Positions 20,384 to 32,543 of a stretch of 64,000 bases of DNA are shown here, in pieces; positions within the stretch are counted from its first letter, which is position 1; every line of letters begins with the position of its first letter. The notes under the pieces are model-generated. The model searched no databases, was not told the DNA's origin, and saw only the letters and a list, made by a program, of their open reading frames with translations. This stretch comes from Antennarius striatus (Eukaryota > Chordata > Actinopteri > Lophiiformes > Antennariidae), in NCBI RefSeq assembly GCF_040054535.1, contig NC_090777.1:12373001-12437000 (forward strand). Reading direction: 5' to 3'. The position numbers and the translations under genes were made by a program.

Positions 20384-23300
20384 CTGAGGAAGAAAAAACA
20401 TTCCCAGACTCAAGTCAGCCAAAACTGTCAAAGGTGTATAATTTTAAAACATGATGTTTAACATTTAACGTACTGCAGATGTTACTTACACTCAGCCAGC
20501 ATTCCCACTGCACGACACTTCCTCAGCCGACAGTCTTGGCATTTTCTCCTCATGTACATATCCATCTCACAGCCACCCCCACTCTTACAATGATACACAG
20601 CCTTTTTAGTCACGCTACGTCTGAAGAAGCCTACAGCAGGTAAAGAAGAGAAAGAAGGCCCAGATGAGTGTGAGATTAAAACACAAAGATAGCAAATGGA
20701 GTGAGAAATACCTTTGCATCCCTCGCATGTGAGAGCGTTGTAGTGATACCCCGATGCTTTGTCTCCACACACCACACACAACTCATCCTGACCTCTGCTC
20801 TTCCCTCCCAACCCAAGCCGTGTCTTCCTCACCAAAGGCAACCCTGACACTCCAAGCCCCTGAACCAACCCCTCAGAATGAGGCTCGGGGGTGGGATCAC
20901 AGGGAGGCTCTAGGTAGAGAGGACTGTAGTGGTATGGAGGATGGCAGGGCTGTGAGGAGGAAGACGAGGAGGAAGGAGAGGAGGTGGAGGAAGGTGGAGA
21001 GCCATAGATAGAGAAGGGCAGATTGGCATGGCTGTACTGTTGTTGAGTGTAAGGGAGCAGCTGGAGGTCAGGGTCTTGCAGGGGGTAGCCCAGGGGGTCT
21101 GCCAACATGTCTGAAAAGAAAAAATGTAAAAGACCTGAAATCAAAGGATGAATCAATGTCGTGTCAGCAAGTGAGATGACTTTAGAAGCCAACAACTGGA
21201 GCAACGATAATAATGACAAGCCTCAAAAGTCAGGTCAAACAACCTGAGACTATGCTGATAAGTGTTGGTGTAAAGTTTGATGCCTCAGAAGTTAAGAGTT
21301 ATCCTGAAGAAAACTGAAATCATTGCATATAACTTTTCATGAACCACATTGAACTAATAATAATTCAAGTTGACTCCTTGGAAGGATTTTATGTATAGGG
21401 AGTCACAATTTGAGGGTTAAACTTTTGTAGTTCACTGCAAAAATATAATGAGTAAATGCAAGTGGCCTTAGCTGCGGTTTGATCCTTCAGAGTGCCATGA
21501 ATTTCGAAGAGTTTTGTTGATTAAAAGTTGTTTTAAAAAAGCGATTTCTTTTGAAGCAGTTTGATGAAGTAGATGACCTGCTGCTTATATCAAATGTGAC
21601 ACACCAAAAAATAAATAAATAAATCAGTGTCATGTTTGTTTGAGTCTAGTAGCAGAAAATCAGATGAAGGGCCCAAATGTTGACAACGGGAGCAGATCAG
21701 AGATTTAATGGTATAAACTAAAACATTCACACACCCATGACTAAACCCAGGCGGGCAGTGACCAAAAATACTGTATATTCAGTAAGATCGTTGGACCGTT
21801 GAGTCTTGGTGTATATTTGTAATCTAGTAGGTGACCACCTGGTTTAACGATTAGACTGATCATGTTTTTTCCTACAACATTTTCAGACCAAGCATTAAAA
21901 ATTGAAAAAAAAAAGAAAAATAATTACATAAGTTGACATGAAATCTCAACACATTCTTACAACACTACTTACCTTGACCAAATTTGTGAAAGGTGTCCCC
22001 TCGTTTTAAAATTCAATGGACATCTGAATGTGGGGAGGGTCTTGTGATTATTTCCAACATTTGAGGTTTAGTCATACTTTTTGAGAGTTGTCCACAGAGA
22101 CGTACACACAATCACTCTGTCTAACTAATCCCACGGTAACCACACAAATTCATGAAGAAAATTAGCAAATAAATACATGCAGGATATCCAGGTGTCTTAG
22201 AACCACGATGAGGTTTCTAACGCCATGGTAAGATTTTTACATCGGCAACACAACCCGCATATTCCAAAAATCTGATCCTGTGCAAAAGAATTAGTTTCAA
22301 ATATAGGAAATAACCTTCCCAAAAATAGAAGCTCGAGAGTACCATGAGCAGTAAACATGTTTCACACTCTAACGATTGCCTTTGTAAGACCAGAAATGTG
22401 ATGGATCACTTCAAGCAACTCTATTAAGTGGCTATGAAATCAAGGAGAATCATCGGGACGTGGTCTTACAGGAATTTATGGCTCTTATATAATATAATAA
22501 AGCTGGGAGTGAGACGATGTGAACTTGTCCAGACCTTTGAAACAGGATGCAGCTGAGCTCCAAGCACCAGTTAGAACTTTTTGATCCCCTTCTGGATGCT
22601 TCATTTGGTCAGTAATGGCTGTTTAGTGTTATGACGGACTGGAAGGTCTCTGAAAGCCAGTCAACAGCCTGTGTTTGGCCAGTTATGTCTCCTTTGAGAA
22701 AACATGTGTGACTACTGGCAGCCTCTCAAAGTACTGCTGGACCAGTGCAACTGGGACTGCTGGAAATGGATACTGAAAGGATGAGACATGTCGTATGAAG
22801 AAGAGAATTGGAACTTAAATCAACAGGACCAAAAAAAATGTTATCTTCAAAATTGTTGTCTCTGAAGTGATTGAGCTGTGGCGTTTACACAGACCAGCAA
22901 TCACTCTAGCTACTAGTTTTGCTTTCGCCCCTTCTGAAGATATCAGCTGCTGTATTCTACAGTGACATGGCTCATTCACATGTTGATAGTCAACAAGCAT
23001 TTCTTAATCACAAAATGATCCTGTAATTATTGAGGATCTGCTGTTGCTGAGTCTGAAGCTCTAATGTGAGCCAATGTGAGGCCAGAGTCAGCAGCCGCTC
23101 CGTACAAAGACTGGAACAAAGACAACCAGCCTGAGATCTGTAAATACCACTCAGGATTAATAAATTATTCATCTATCTATCTATTAAAGGTTTAGCGCAC
23201 TTCTAATGTTGCTCACTTTCCACACAATCAGTGGAAACTGCAGTGGCACTAGTGGTGCCAGCTGGACGTCAATAGTCCGCCAGGTAGACTCTGCAAATCC

Positions 23301-26300
23301 TTAACTTGTTGACAGAACTATGTTAGCTCTTTAACTCATCCAGTCCTTATGCTGTCCTTTGAAATTATGGTCAGTATTTTTACTCTCAAAATCAAAATCT
23401 TTCACAAAACTAGCTGGAAAGGTACTAAAAATACAAACTGGTGCAAAAATCCAAATCTCAATACTTGACATGATCTTTAATTTTAATTCCTAGCATGAGG
23501 GACTTTTTGTTGTCTAGTTTGTAGGATTTGGCAGATTTTGCAGATTGCAACCAACTGAAAAGACCTCATCTCACTCAGTCCTATGGTGTGAGAATGAAGG
23601 ACTGAAAACACTCAATCTAAGATCCTGAAAACACAATTATTCTTAGTTTCAGGTGATTACACACATATGAAACCAAAATTATTGATATATTCCACGATAA
23701 ACTCAAAACTCCTCAATCCTGAACAAGGTGGCTTTCATTTGGTATTTTTAGACAGCAGAGGAACTCTGGTAAGTAGAGATGAGCCTTTTACTGTGGATGT
23801 AATCCAAATGTAATTATTTATCAGTCACAAGTAGTGACTGGCTGAAGAATGGAGACTAATAAATATTGAAATGAGTTAGTAATCAAGTTTAATGACTACA
23901 TAATTTTCTGTCCAACCCACTGCTCTGGTCACATGAATACACAGAGGCACGTATGAACCTCTCCTTCCTCTTTCCTATTGTCCTTGCCTCAGCTCTCTCT
24001 CCAGATGTTTCTTGTCTTTCCTGAAGTGTAGCAGCGATAGTCTCGGGGGGGCTTCTCAACATGTGACAGAGCTGTGATTCTCACTGTTTGTAAACCATGT
24101 GAGGACTGTCTAAACACTCCTCAGCCACCCCACCATCCCACGCTCACTAGGGAGCCAAGATTACCAACAACACACCCCCAGACCTCCCCTCCTATCCCCA
24201 CTAGGCCACCAGTAGACAGACAGCACAGGGAGAATCTGTTGATGATATATGTCAGTGTGAGTCGATCATCCAACAATTGCTCAGCCTCCCCTGCACGCAG
24301 AGAGCCGGCTGCACCCCCTCAACAAGGAGTTTGTTCAAGTCATCAAGCTCCCCATACTGCAAATAAACAACCAACCTTCATTCATCAACTGAAAGAGTGA
24401 ATGAGAAGAGGTTGTGTGCACACAGTCACATCCTCATTGTGTAACGATACCATGCATAAATAATCCACTTGCTTACAGCAAGTCTGCATGTAATTTGTTC
24501 ATCACCTGGGGTCAAACGTACAGGTATCAAGTCAAAACTGACCTAAAGTCAGCACTCTGACGCACAACAACCATAAAACAGCTGTAGGCTGTCCTACCTA
24601 AATTTATCTGAAGCTAATATTAGCCACCATTAGCCACCAGGTTTATTTAAAACTAGATTAAAAACATTCTTATTTCATAAAGCTTACAGTCAGGAACAAC
24701 CCACTAATGGTCACGCTGCAATACACCCAGACTGCTGAGGGAATCCTTTCTCTCCTGTTAAAGGAATGCAGTCTGGAGCGTCTATTCCTTTACCTTCCTC
24801 TTGTATCTCCCCTATATCACCTCTTTCCTATAAAAAGAAGAAACCATGATGCTGCTGCACTGGGAACCCCGGCACTGACATTCCTGGAAGTCTTGACCTC
24901 TTCAGCTGAAGACGTGACAAGCAGGACAACCCACCTCATCTCATCATAGACTCTTTATAAATCAGACCGCTGGGGCTGCATTAGCCATCAAAAATACTTG
25001 GATGTTTACACATTACTATTCATAAATCAAACATTTCAATACAAATGCCTATATTTATATATTTGTACAGCATAGTTTGTATACATGTGTAGATCTTCCC
25101 CCATATCTCCCTATGTCCTTAGTTTTGTATTGGTAAAGAGAGAGATCCGCCCACCAGACAGTCAAGATCTGTTTCTTCCCAATGGAGAGTTTTTCCTGGC
25201 CACTGTCGCTTCATGCTTGTTCTCTGGGGTTCAGTTGGTTTCTTCTTCTTTCTGCACTTCATGGCGCCCGTGGTGTGATTCAGCACTAAAGGAATAAAGT
25301 CAACTTGACTTGACTTGACTTGACTTGACTTGACTTGACATTACTGTTAAATTTCAGGACAGTGTAGATTATGAAAGAAACTGTGTCCATTCTGAAGAAA
25401 GAACCAGACAGAATTGGAGAAAGCTTCCTCTTCTAGAGGAGCAGCTTTATGGTCATGGTCGACGGCGGGGCTGTTGTTGGTTCTATCAACGAGATATTCT
25501 GACCTTTTGTCTCACAAAAGTTACTTAATGAGACAAGTCACTTGTAATGTCTGATTTTATTTTTCAACATGTCCCTCATGCTTCGCCATACAAACTAACC
25601 ATGTGAATACATGGCAACGGAAGCCCTTACTGAGAAAACATGTGCCTTGAATTTACTTATTCCTTCATCTATTCATTCATTCATTAGAAGAAGAAAGTTA
25701 TTTCTTCTGTCAAATTTCATGTTTTACATGGGTCGTCTGAACTGCTTCATTAATAACTCATGTGACACATGCTCGTAAATATCACATTCACACGGATAGC
25801 CTTCATAAGAGTGTTTGGTCAGGACTGGGGCCACACCAGTGTACTGGTCATGCTGGTCATGTTAGATCTCCATCATTTAAAGGATTGGTGGAAGAAAAAA
25901 ATGAAGAACAGAAATAACAGGGACTATATTCTACGAAGAGATAGTTCTGCTATGAGCTGTTTGTCACGAGGACATCCCAAAGTTACAGGAACACGGATAG
26001 CAGCAGAAGATGGTTGCACCTGAATTTGATTGAACTGGAAAGATTTTTTCTTAAACATATCACTATTAAATGAATGGTAGTTTCTTTCTTTCTCTATGCT
26101 TTACTGTTTGCCACCAGGTGCAGAGCAAGATCCAGTCAGTCAGTAACAAGGTCTTTAATTCACCCATAGCACTAATATCAGAATTCACATTTTTAAATTG
26201 CAGGGGATCCTGGTGATCGGTGGCTGCTAGCAGTAGTCATGTTGCTAACGTTAGCTGTCAGGATCAATGGAGAAGTTGCAAACAATCAGAAAAAACTAAT

Positions 26301-26599
26301 TATTCTGCTAGCATTAGCAATCTGGTTTTATTTGCAATGGTGGCACCAAAATAGCATCCACAAAAAAAAAGAAAGCATATTCATTCATTCATTCATTCAT
26401 TCATTCATTCACATCTAAAGGGCTCTGCACGTCCAAATACGTTTTGGTGTCCTATTTAATATAGATAATATTGGATTGATTGTTTTCACATAATAACAAG
26501 AGTATCACAAGTTCTCAAATCAGTATACCTTCATTTCATCTGTAACGGTAAGCCTTTAAGACATTTATTTTACGGAAGGAAAATAAAGAGGCAGTGAAG

Positions 26600-26651
<52 letters not shown>

Positions 26652-26757
26652 ACTCACCATAGTACTGGAGCTGCTGCTCCGTGGAGCAGTAACCATCTGT
26701 GGTGGAGAGAAACCCCCCTGCTGAAAAGCTCATCTCCAACTCAGTCCACTCTCTCAT
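16826..26757 (-). CDS. nr1h5: FXR-type nuclear receptor (FXR-beta, NR1H5-like), AF-2 motif not present
   Basis: Ligand-regulated transcription factor of the NR1H group, expected to bind DNA with RXR. Coding exons, 5' to 3': 26658-26757, 20712-21110, 20490-20630, 20259-20383, 19357-19455, 19179-19269, 18329-18445, 17953-18066, 16826-17028. Total 1389 nt, 462 codons plus stop; all splice phases agree. A Ser/Pro-rich A/B region is followed by a DNA-binding domain (about 142-214) nearly identical to FXR ([17 protein letters not shown]-box [20 protein letters not shown]), the FXR hinge ([14 protein letters not shown]) and a diverged ligand-binding domain. Proximity to trim33 and the diverged LBD favour nr1h5 over nr1h4; mammalian NR1H5 is partly lost (a pseudogene in human). 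The frame stops after helix 11 ([15 protein letters not shown]), with no LLxEhW helix 12. PPAR is excluded by the DBD sequence. Confidence 0.85.
19690..20215 (+). repeat. Teleost interspersed repeat in nr1h5 intron
   Basis: Contains the block GGTTTCTGCCTGTTGAAAGG, then AAGTGCCTTGATATAAG and a TTGA-rich tail (ATTGATTGATTTTAATTAAA), an arrangement seen repeatedly in fish genomes. A related fragment occurs at 24980-25339. Class not determined. Confidence 0.5.
20490..21110 (-). CDS. nr1h5: nr1h5 exons 2-3: A/B region and zinc fingers
   Basis: Exon 2 (20712-21110) encodes a 110-residue variable region with a polyserine run and many Pro/Tyr, then the first zinc finger, ending mid-codon after CEGCK. 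Exon 3 (20490-20630) encodes [20 protein letters not shown] and the second finger. The eight zinc-binding cysteines are all present. The intron falls at the position usual for NR1 genes, inside the CKG|FF junction. Confidence 0.9.
24980..25339 (+). repeat. Interspersed repeat with (TTGAC)n tail
   Basis: Includes GAGTTTTTCCTGGCCACTGT, shared by a widespread fish repeat, and ends with about seven tandem copies of TTGAC from 25303 to 25339 after GGAATAAAGTCAAC. The tail suggests a retroposed element whose 3' terminus is simple sequence. Confidence 0.5.
26379..26411. repeat. (ATTC)n microsatellite
   Basis: Eight uninterrupted ATTC units in nr1h5 intron 1. Confidence 0.9.
26602..26650. repeat. 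(TG)n microsatellite at an exon border
   Basis: About 24 TG units end eight bases from the donor of the first nr1h5 coding exon (donor at 26657 on the minus strand). On the transcript it is a CA repeat immediately downstream of the 5' splice site; intronic CA repeats there can act as hnRNP L sites and modulate splicing. Confidence 0.9.
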
Positions 26758-27183
26758 CTGGATAGAAGACCTGTTCTTTAGCCAGTAGTAGGGGATCCTT
26801 CTTCACACACATGCAAAACACGCACACACACACACATATACAGTTACTCCGAGGATTCACACAGATATGAAAGATCTGAGAAGAGCAGAGACATTCCTCA
26901 ATCCCCAGGATGTGTCCAGGTCTCTTTACGGTCCTATCCCAGCCTATTTTTAAAAAGCAAAGAGCAAGAGTGCAGCTGAGGCTCTTGCTCTGTGGTGGAT
27001 GATGTGTTGGAGGAGGTCTTAACAGTCCTTGGGGGGTAGATGATGGGGACAGCCAGGAAGGGCAGGGATGGGACTGTGATCCTAACATCTGGATCTGACC
27101 CAAGACTCCCAGACCGGAGGACGGAGAGGATGAGTGGATAAATGAGAGTGGAAAGACGGAGCCCTCATCCCTCACTCAGTTAC

Positions 27184-27220
27184 GATGTGTGTGGCAGAGG
27201 ATGAATCCTCTCTTTATAAT
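27184..27220 (-). promoter_or_regulatory. Possible TATA-containing nr1h5 promoter
   Basis: The minus strand reads CATTATAAAGAGAGG at about 27220-27206, a good TATA box about 450 bases upstream of the start codon, with a plausible start near 27185. Between it and the ATG there is either a contiguous 5' UTR or an exon spliced at the acceptor TATCCAG directly before the ATG. This would be an alternative to the distal exon at 29967. Confidence 0.3.
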
Positions 27221-29966
27221 GAAATGACTCACATAATCAGTTGGTAAAAGTTTGTTTTTGGTGACCATTTCATTCTCCGACTCTTCCCAGACGTGCTTTT
27301 GGCAGGTTTGATGCAGACGGAAAAAAAAACGGACCACTGGTGTGTGGTTTGTCTGACCATGTTTGTACTTTAAGCCTTGGGAGTGTGTTTACTCTGCCTT
27401 TTGTTTACCGCTTTAATGTTTGTGCTGCAGTTAATATTGGACAGCAGTTAAATTTGAGGCGCTCAAGGACCTCTGCCTCCCCCACATGCAGTCCACCAGC
27501 CCGGGGCAGAGCGAGGGGAGTCATGGCCGACGCCCTCAGAGGAGAGGGAGGAGTGACCTCCACAATGGCCTGTAAATCTCTTAGCAGTGGCGTTTGACAT
27601 GCAGCATGCTTACGAGGATTAACAGTGCCCTCCTACCCCCATGTGATCTCTTTCACTAGTTCATTATGGGAACAGAGACTGATTGGTGGATAGCACAGGG
27701 TTAAAGTATGAGGCAGTCGACTCCACCGACGTTGTAGCCTTCGCTGGCGTGATCACGATCGATCCTAGTGACACATCACACAGGAATTCTGCTACACGCC
27801 ACACGGCTGTCTTACTTTTGTCCAAAGGGTAAATTTGTGCCCATGTGTTCACATTGAACGGTGGCAACACCGCTTCAAGATAAGTTGTCCTTTGGGAAGA
27901 GCAAATAAATAACACTGAATGAATTGGTCAATGTGGTTGCATTGACCAATCCAGATTTTACATGTTAAATGTCAGACTAACTTCAAATCAAACTAAAGAA
28001 AACCAGAGTAAAAGTTTGTCAGGTATGATCTTTAAAGCCCTGAGGGACGTCAGAACTAATGACGTGAAACCTTTAATCCACTGGAGGCAGGACAGAAACG
28101 TTGACAGCCCTTAGAAGTCATCCTGGGGTAAAATCACAATTGAAATCTGTTTAATAGTTTTCTTTCAAAAAATATTTCACATAAACAAAAATGGCTTAAT
28201 TTGGTGGTGTCCATATCTAACTCAAGGATTGTTGTCCTGGTGATACCCCCAGTACTTCTTAAACTAGTAATGTGTTGATGTCTGAGATTCAAATGGAGAT
28301 CATCTGTGGACACTTGCTGGAACAACGTCCAGTGAATTCAGATTTCCAGATTCAGTGAATTTATGTAGTTAAATTATTTCTCCTCAGAGGACAGTTGTTT
28401 TCAGCTTGTTATTAGCCTGGGTCTTGAAGTATGAATTAAAAATGAATTGTTCTGAGATCATTGAAAAAGAAATGACTCGAGAATTTATTGGCAGTTCTAA
28501 TATAACCAAACAAAGTTAATGCATTAGTGTCTTCTGCATTATGTCCTGCCACAAACTGATGCCTCTGGGGGATTTCTTGTCCATTCTGGAAAGAAATAAA
28601 TCCAAGAGATTGTCTGTTGTTATTTGTGCTGTCATGTCCCAACAGATGTACCAAAACAAACCAACAGACATTCATCCAACTGTGTTTGACCTCTGAGGAA
28701 TGGAAGGAGGACAGGGAACAGTCAGCAGAGCTTGGAGTGACACTAAATGAAAAGGACAAAATTTGAAAGAGTGCAAATGTCGCCATGGATCTTCACACTA
28801 GTGGACACCCTGCTAGACACAGGCCTGACTCCGAGGGCTCATCCCACAGAAGTCGAGTGTCAAGGAAGGAGGAGAGGCCTTCTATGCACATTCAGAACAA
28901 GTCTGGATAGTTCAACTGGACTCCAGAGCGTTCATGTAATTAAATCATCTTCGAACAAGTGAGCAAAAGAAAAGGAATGTGGCCTGATGAGATAAATACC
29001 AGAGAAATAGAGCGATGCCTGTCGTTTCCACACCAAATTGATACAAATTAATAAAAAGCAGCAAATCATTTTACCCTCAACGGTTGAGACCAAAGAATAA
29101 ACTGATAGAGTGTGCATACCCCAAACCTCATTAGTCCTGAATCCGTCATGGTACGAGCCTGGAGAACTCTTTAGCACATCATAAATCCTGTCCAGGATGA
29201 CCTCTGGTTGGGGCCTGATCTTCTCTTTATCAGAGCTGCTGGCTGGTAGCTGCAGCTCAATAATGGCCTGGACTGTTTACTGATCCGCAGGAAACTGACG
29301 CTTATGTTAAAGTGGCCTCAGAATTCGTGACTAAAGTCCATAACTTATGTTTGAGCCTATGCGACTGTGGTGATAGGGGGTATTTTTCTCCTATGTGAGG
29401 GAGTGTAGTAATTGGTCTTACGGTTGTTATATCTGCTTTAAACATTCGATTGGAACTATTTCCTCCAGCCTGGAGAAGGTAACGCAGATTGTCAAACTAC
29501 ATTTTTGTTCCTTTTCGTCTGTGTTCCGGCTGTTCTGGTATGAACTTTCTGAATAGAATCAAATACTGTACATCCATTTCCTTATAAAAGCAGTACTCTG
29601 TTCTATTAGATGCAGCTTTTAAAGACATAGAATAATAGTTGGAATCATTCCTTACTGAAAATTCACGCAGGTTATTAAAACTCCTGTCACATGATTTAAT
29701 GTAACTAGTATCATTATAACAACAGCACTATTAGCTTTGTTGTCTTTAAATTACTGTCAAAATGGGAAAAAATGCTGTAATTTTGATCTTTTGCAGAAAA
29801 ATAGAATGTTATGTCAAACATCACTTTGTTAATCCCACCAGATACGACTGATTCACAAGGCAGGACATATTTTCTGAGGTGAACAATCACAAAACAACTC
29901 CGCGTTGGTGTGTGACGGGTTCTCTGTAAGTTCTAGTTTGGTTAGGAGCAGCAGTTGTGGACTCAC

Positions 29967-30070
29967 CACGGATGTGTTGAGCGGTCCAGCTGAGCCGAGC
30001 GTTCCGTCGTCCTCCTGCTTTGCCTAAATGTGTCACTTCTTTAACTCTGACTCCAGCCCAGCCTCCATCC
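29967..30070 (-). other. Candidate distal 5' noncoding exon of nr1h5
   Basis: The minus strand has a consensus donor CATCCGTG|GTGAGTCC after 29967, preceded by moderately GC-rich sequence (GGACGACGGAACGCTCGGCT). The acceptor CTTCTATCCAG ends immediately before the coding ATG at 26757, so splicing from here would give a noncoding leader. The 5' end is not defined. Intervals 27221-29966 and 30071-31600 otherwise show no genes; a CA-rich run sits at 30579-30606. Confidence 0.4.
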
Positions 30071-31619
30071 TCACAAACACACAGAGTAAACAGAGGCTTT
30101 CATGAGACAGTCGGTCTTGTTGTGTGTGAGCACACAGGAACCTGACAAAAATAAATAAATCTTATTTTCCTGTTAATGTTCTCTTGCAAGAGTTAAGTCC
30201 GTCAGAACAAATAATTTAAGGACATTTTATTGGAAAGAATTTGTAAAATCAAGTTGGGGAACATCAGCACTTGAGGGTGTCTGCATGTATGTCAACACAA
30301 GGAAATATCACATTGACTAGACAATGTGCCAGGCCGGGGCTTCTCTATTAGACTGAGTATTTGAACTGACAACCTCTGAATCCCAAAGGCCCCTTGGCTC
30401 CCCTGCATCGAGGAACTGGAATCATCTCATTAAAAAATTCCCAGGATAGACTGTTTATAAACAGCTTCGTGTTCATCCCTTGTGATTGATGAACGCTCCC
30501 TATCACCGGCTCTTCCTGCCAACTCCCCGACCCGACAGAATAATCTCTGCCACTGTTTCACAACTGCATAGCCACCACAACACACACACACAAACACACA
30601 CACACATACTTAGCAAACTCTTAACACTGACCTTGGTTCTTTGGTGGGCGGGCCCTTACCGCTGAGTGGGTCTGACTGCATTATGTTTAATAGCGAGAGA
30701 AAGTGTGTGCATGCGTGGGAGAGGGAGGGAGGAGGGGGAGACGGAGGGGCCAGAGTGAATCTGCTAATGAAGAAAAACAACACGGCTATCAGGGCCTCCC
30801 AGGAGCAGGTCAAACACAGTTGCTGGGGGTGAAGGTCAGCAAAGGCAAAGTGTCAAAGGTCAACATCAGGGCCAAGAGCAGGGCTCAAACTCTGAACAGA
30901 GTGGAAGCTGAAAAAAAGTGAACTGTAGTGGATGAGCAGCAGCCCTCGAGTTGTTCTTCACAGGAGGGGCAGCTAGAATAAAAATCACCAAAGTTGATCA
31001 CAAATGAAGCTACAGACATAAGATGTTAGATTAGCTGATGCTAATTTATGGTAAAGGTGTCCTGGGTGTAGCTTCATGTTTCTCGACAACCAGCGTGACT
31101 TTTATTCACCTGCAGGTCACTGGAAAGCTGGACTATAAGCTCCAAACGTCTCAGTCAGGTCACAGGGGCAGCGTTTACACTCCTGTTTCTACTCAACCCA
31201 CTATCTCCGTGTCAATAGCCTTGATATTTCTTATTGTGCTCACATTGTCTCAAGTTCAGCCCTTGAATAAAACGTACAGTAGGGCAAGTGGCGACTGCAG
31301 GGGCCATGATTCTTTTCAATTATGATTTAGGCTGATTTAATGTTATTACCATGCATCACTTACATCTAAATATAAAACGATCTGAATTGTAGAATTTGTT
31401 GTGTATCAGATTCAGCGTTATCACTATTAGTGTAATGACAAATGACAAACAGCCATTTTAAAATGAACGTTTGTACACCATAAAGATGATTCCTCTTGGG
31501 ATTTTTCATCTCTCGAGCAGGCAAAGTAAAAATCTCAAAATGAGGAAATGCCAACATGAGCAGAAATGATCATAAATGTGTCAATCAACATTTCAATCAG
31601 AAACAATAGAAAGATATAC

Positions 31620-32543
31620 TTTATTAACATCGACATATTAAATTTATACAGCACACTGACATTAACACAGACAACACTTCCAGAGGTACAAAACAGTTTG
31701 TTGTGCAATACATTGAACCTAAAAGAAATGAATATGTAAAATTTCCCATTGTTGTGAAAATCTTTATTAGACGTGACTTTCATCACCAGTGCAAATAAAA
31801 ACTGGTCAAGTGACAGTATTTGAAAATAAAAAATCAAATCTTATGATTAATATTAAAAAAGTACCTAAAATTGAATTCAAGAAATAGACATGCTAAAAAC
31901 ATTTTTGGCGGCATTAGCGCACTTGGCATAAATGGCAATCAAAATCTGGCAACACAAAATATACATCTGGAATTTGTCTGAAAAAATTGTTGCCTTCTCC
32001 GATCAGATACAACACCACAGCCCAAAGAAGACAACGGATTCAAGTTACAGGAGTTAATTCTAAAACACTAAACAAGGTCAGATGGAGCTTCAAGCACTGA
32101 ACGGTGTTCTGTTGAAGTGTTTGACAACTTAAAAACAGCAATCAGCATGAAGACATTAAAAAAACATTGCGAGACGGTCACCTTCGCCAACAGGTTTCTC
32201 GCATCTACAAGACATCCAACATCGACAACCTGAGGCTGTGACCTAAAACCAGGAGACTGGGGTCAGCGTGACAAAGTTTCCTCCATGTCTGAAACCAAAA
32301 ATTCCTTCCGTCTCATTAGGAGCAACACAAATCCAACGCTTGTAGCAGGTCCCAGGTGAAAGCAAACATCTGTCAGTATGATTGTAGTCCTATTCCATTT
32401 TTAAGAAGAGAATAATAAATACCTCTAAAAATCAAACAGACTTAAAATTTATCCTGATGTCGATGGGAATGTGTTTGCAGTTTCACTGGGACTGTGTGTG
32501 TGTGTGTGCTCACGTCCCACCAGTACACTCTGACATTGTTGGT
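31620..32543 (-). terminator. slc66a1: slc66a1 3' UTR with polyadenylation signals
   Basis: About 920 bases follow the stop codon. Minus-strand AATAAA occurs at 31768-31763 and 31625-31620, and either could be used. The region is A/T-rich with no ORF of note. Confidence 0.5.

Larger units (their letters stand above)
21111..26657 (-). other. nr1h5 intron 1: mostly anonymous, with repeats
   Basis: A 5.5-kb intron between the first and second coding exons. Most of 21111-24560 shows no recognisable feature. A dispersed repeat spans roughly 24570-25339 and ends in a TTGAC tandem tail. ATTC tetranucleotides occupy 26379-26411. No exon with FXR similarity was seen in it. Confidence 0.6.

Noticed and set aside
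20490..21219. Initial idea that the nuclear receptor is ppard, because human PPARD is near MAPK13/BRPF3
   Set aside because: The zinc-finger sequence ([35 protein letters not shown]) is FXR-type; PPAR has a different second finger and hinge.
26741..27175. 144-codon minus-strand ORF upstream of nr1h5
   Set aside because: It runs in a different frame from the receptor, contains a CA-repeat-derived VCVCV stretch, and has no family similarity; more likely 5' UTR or flanking sequence.
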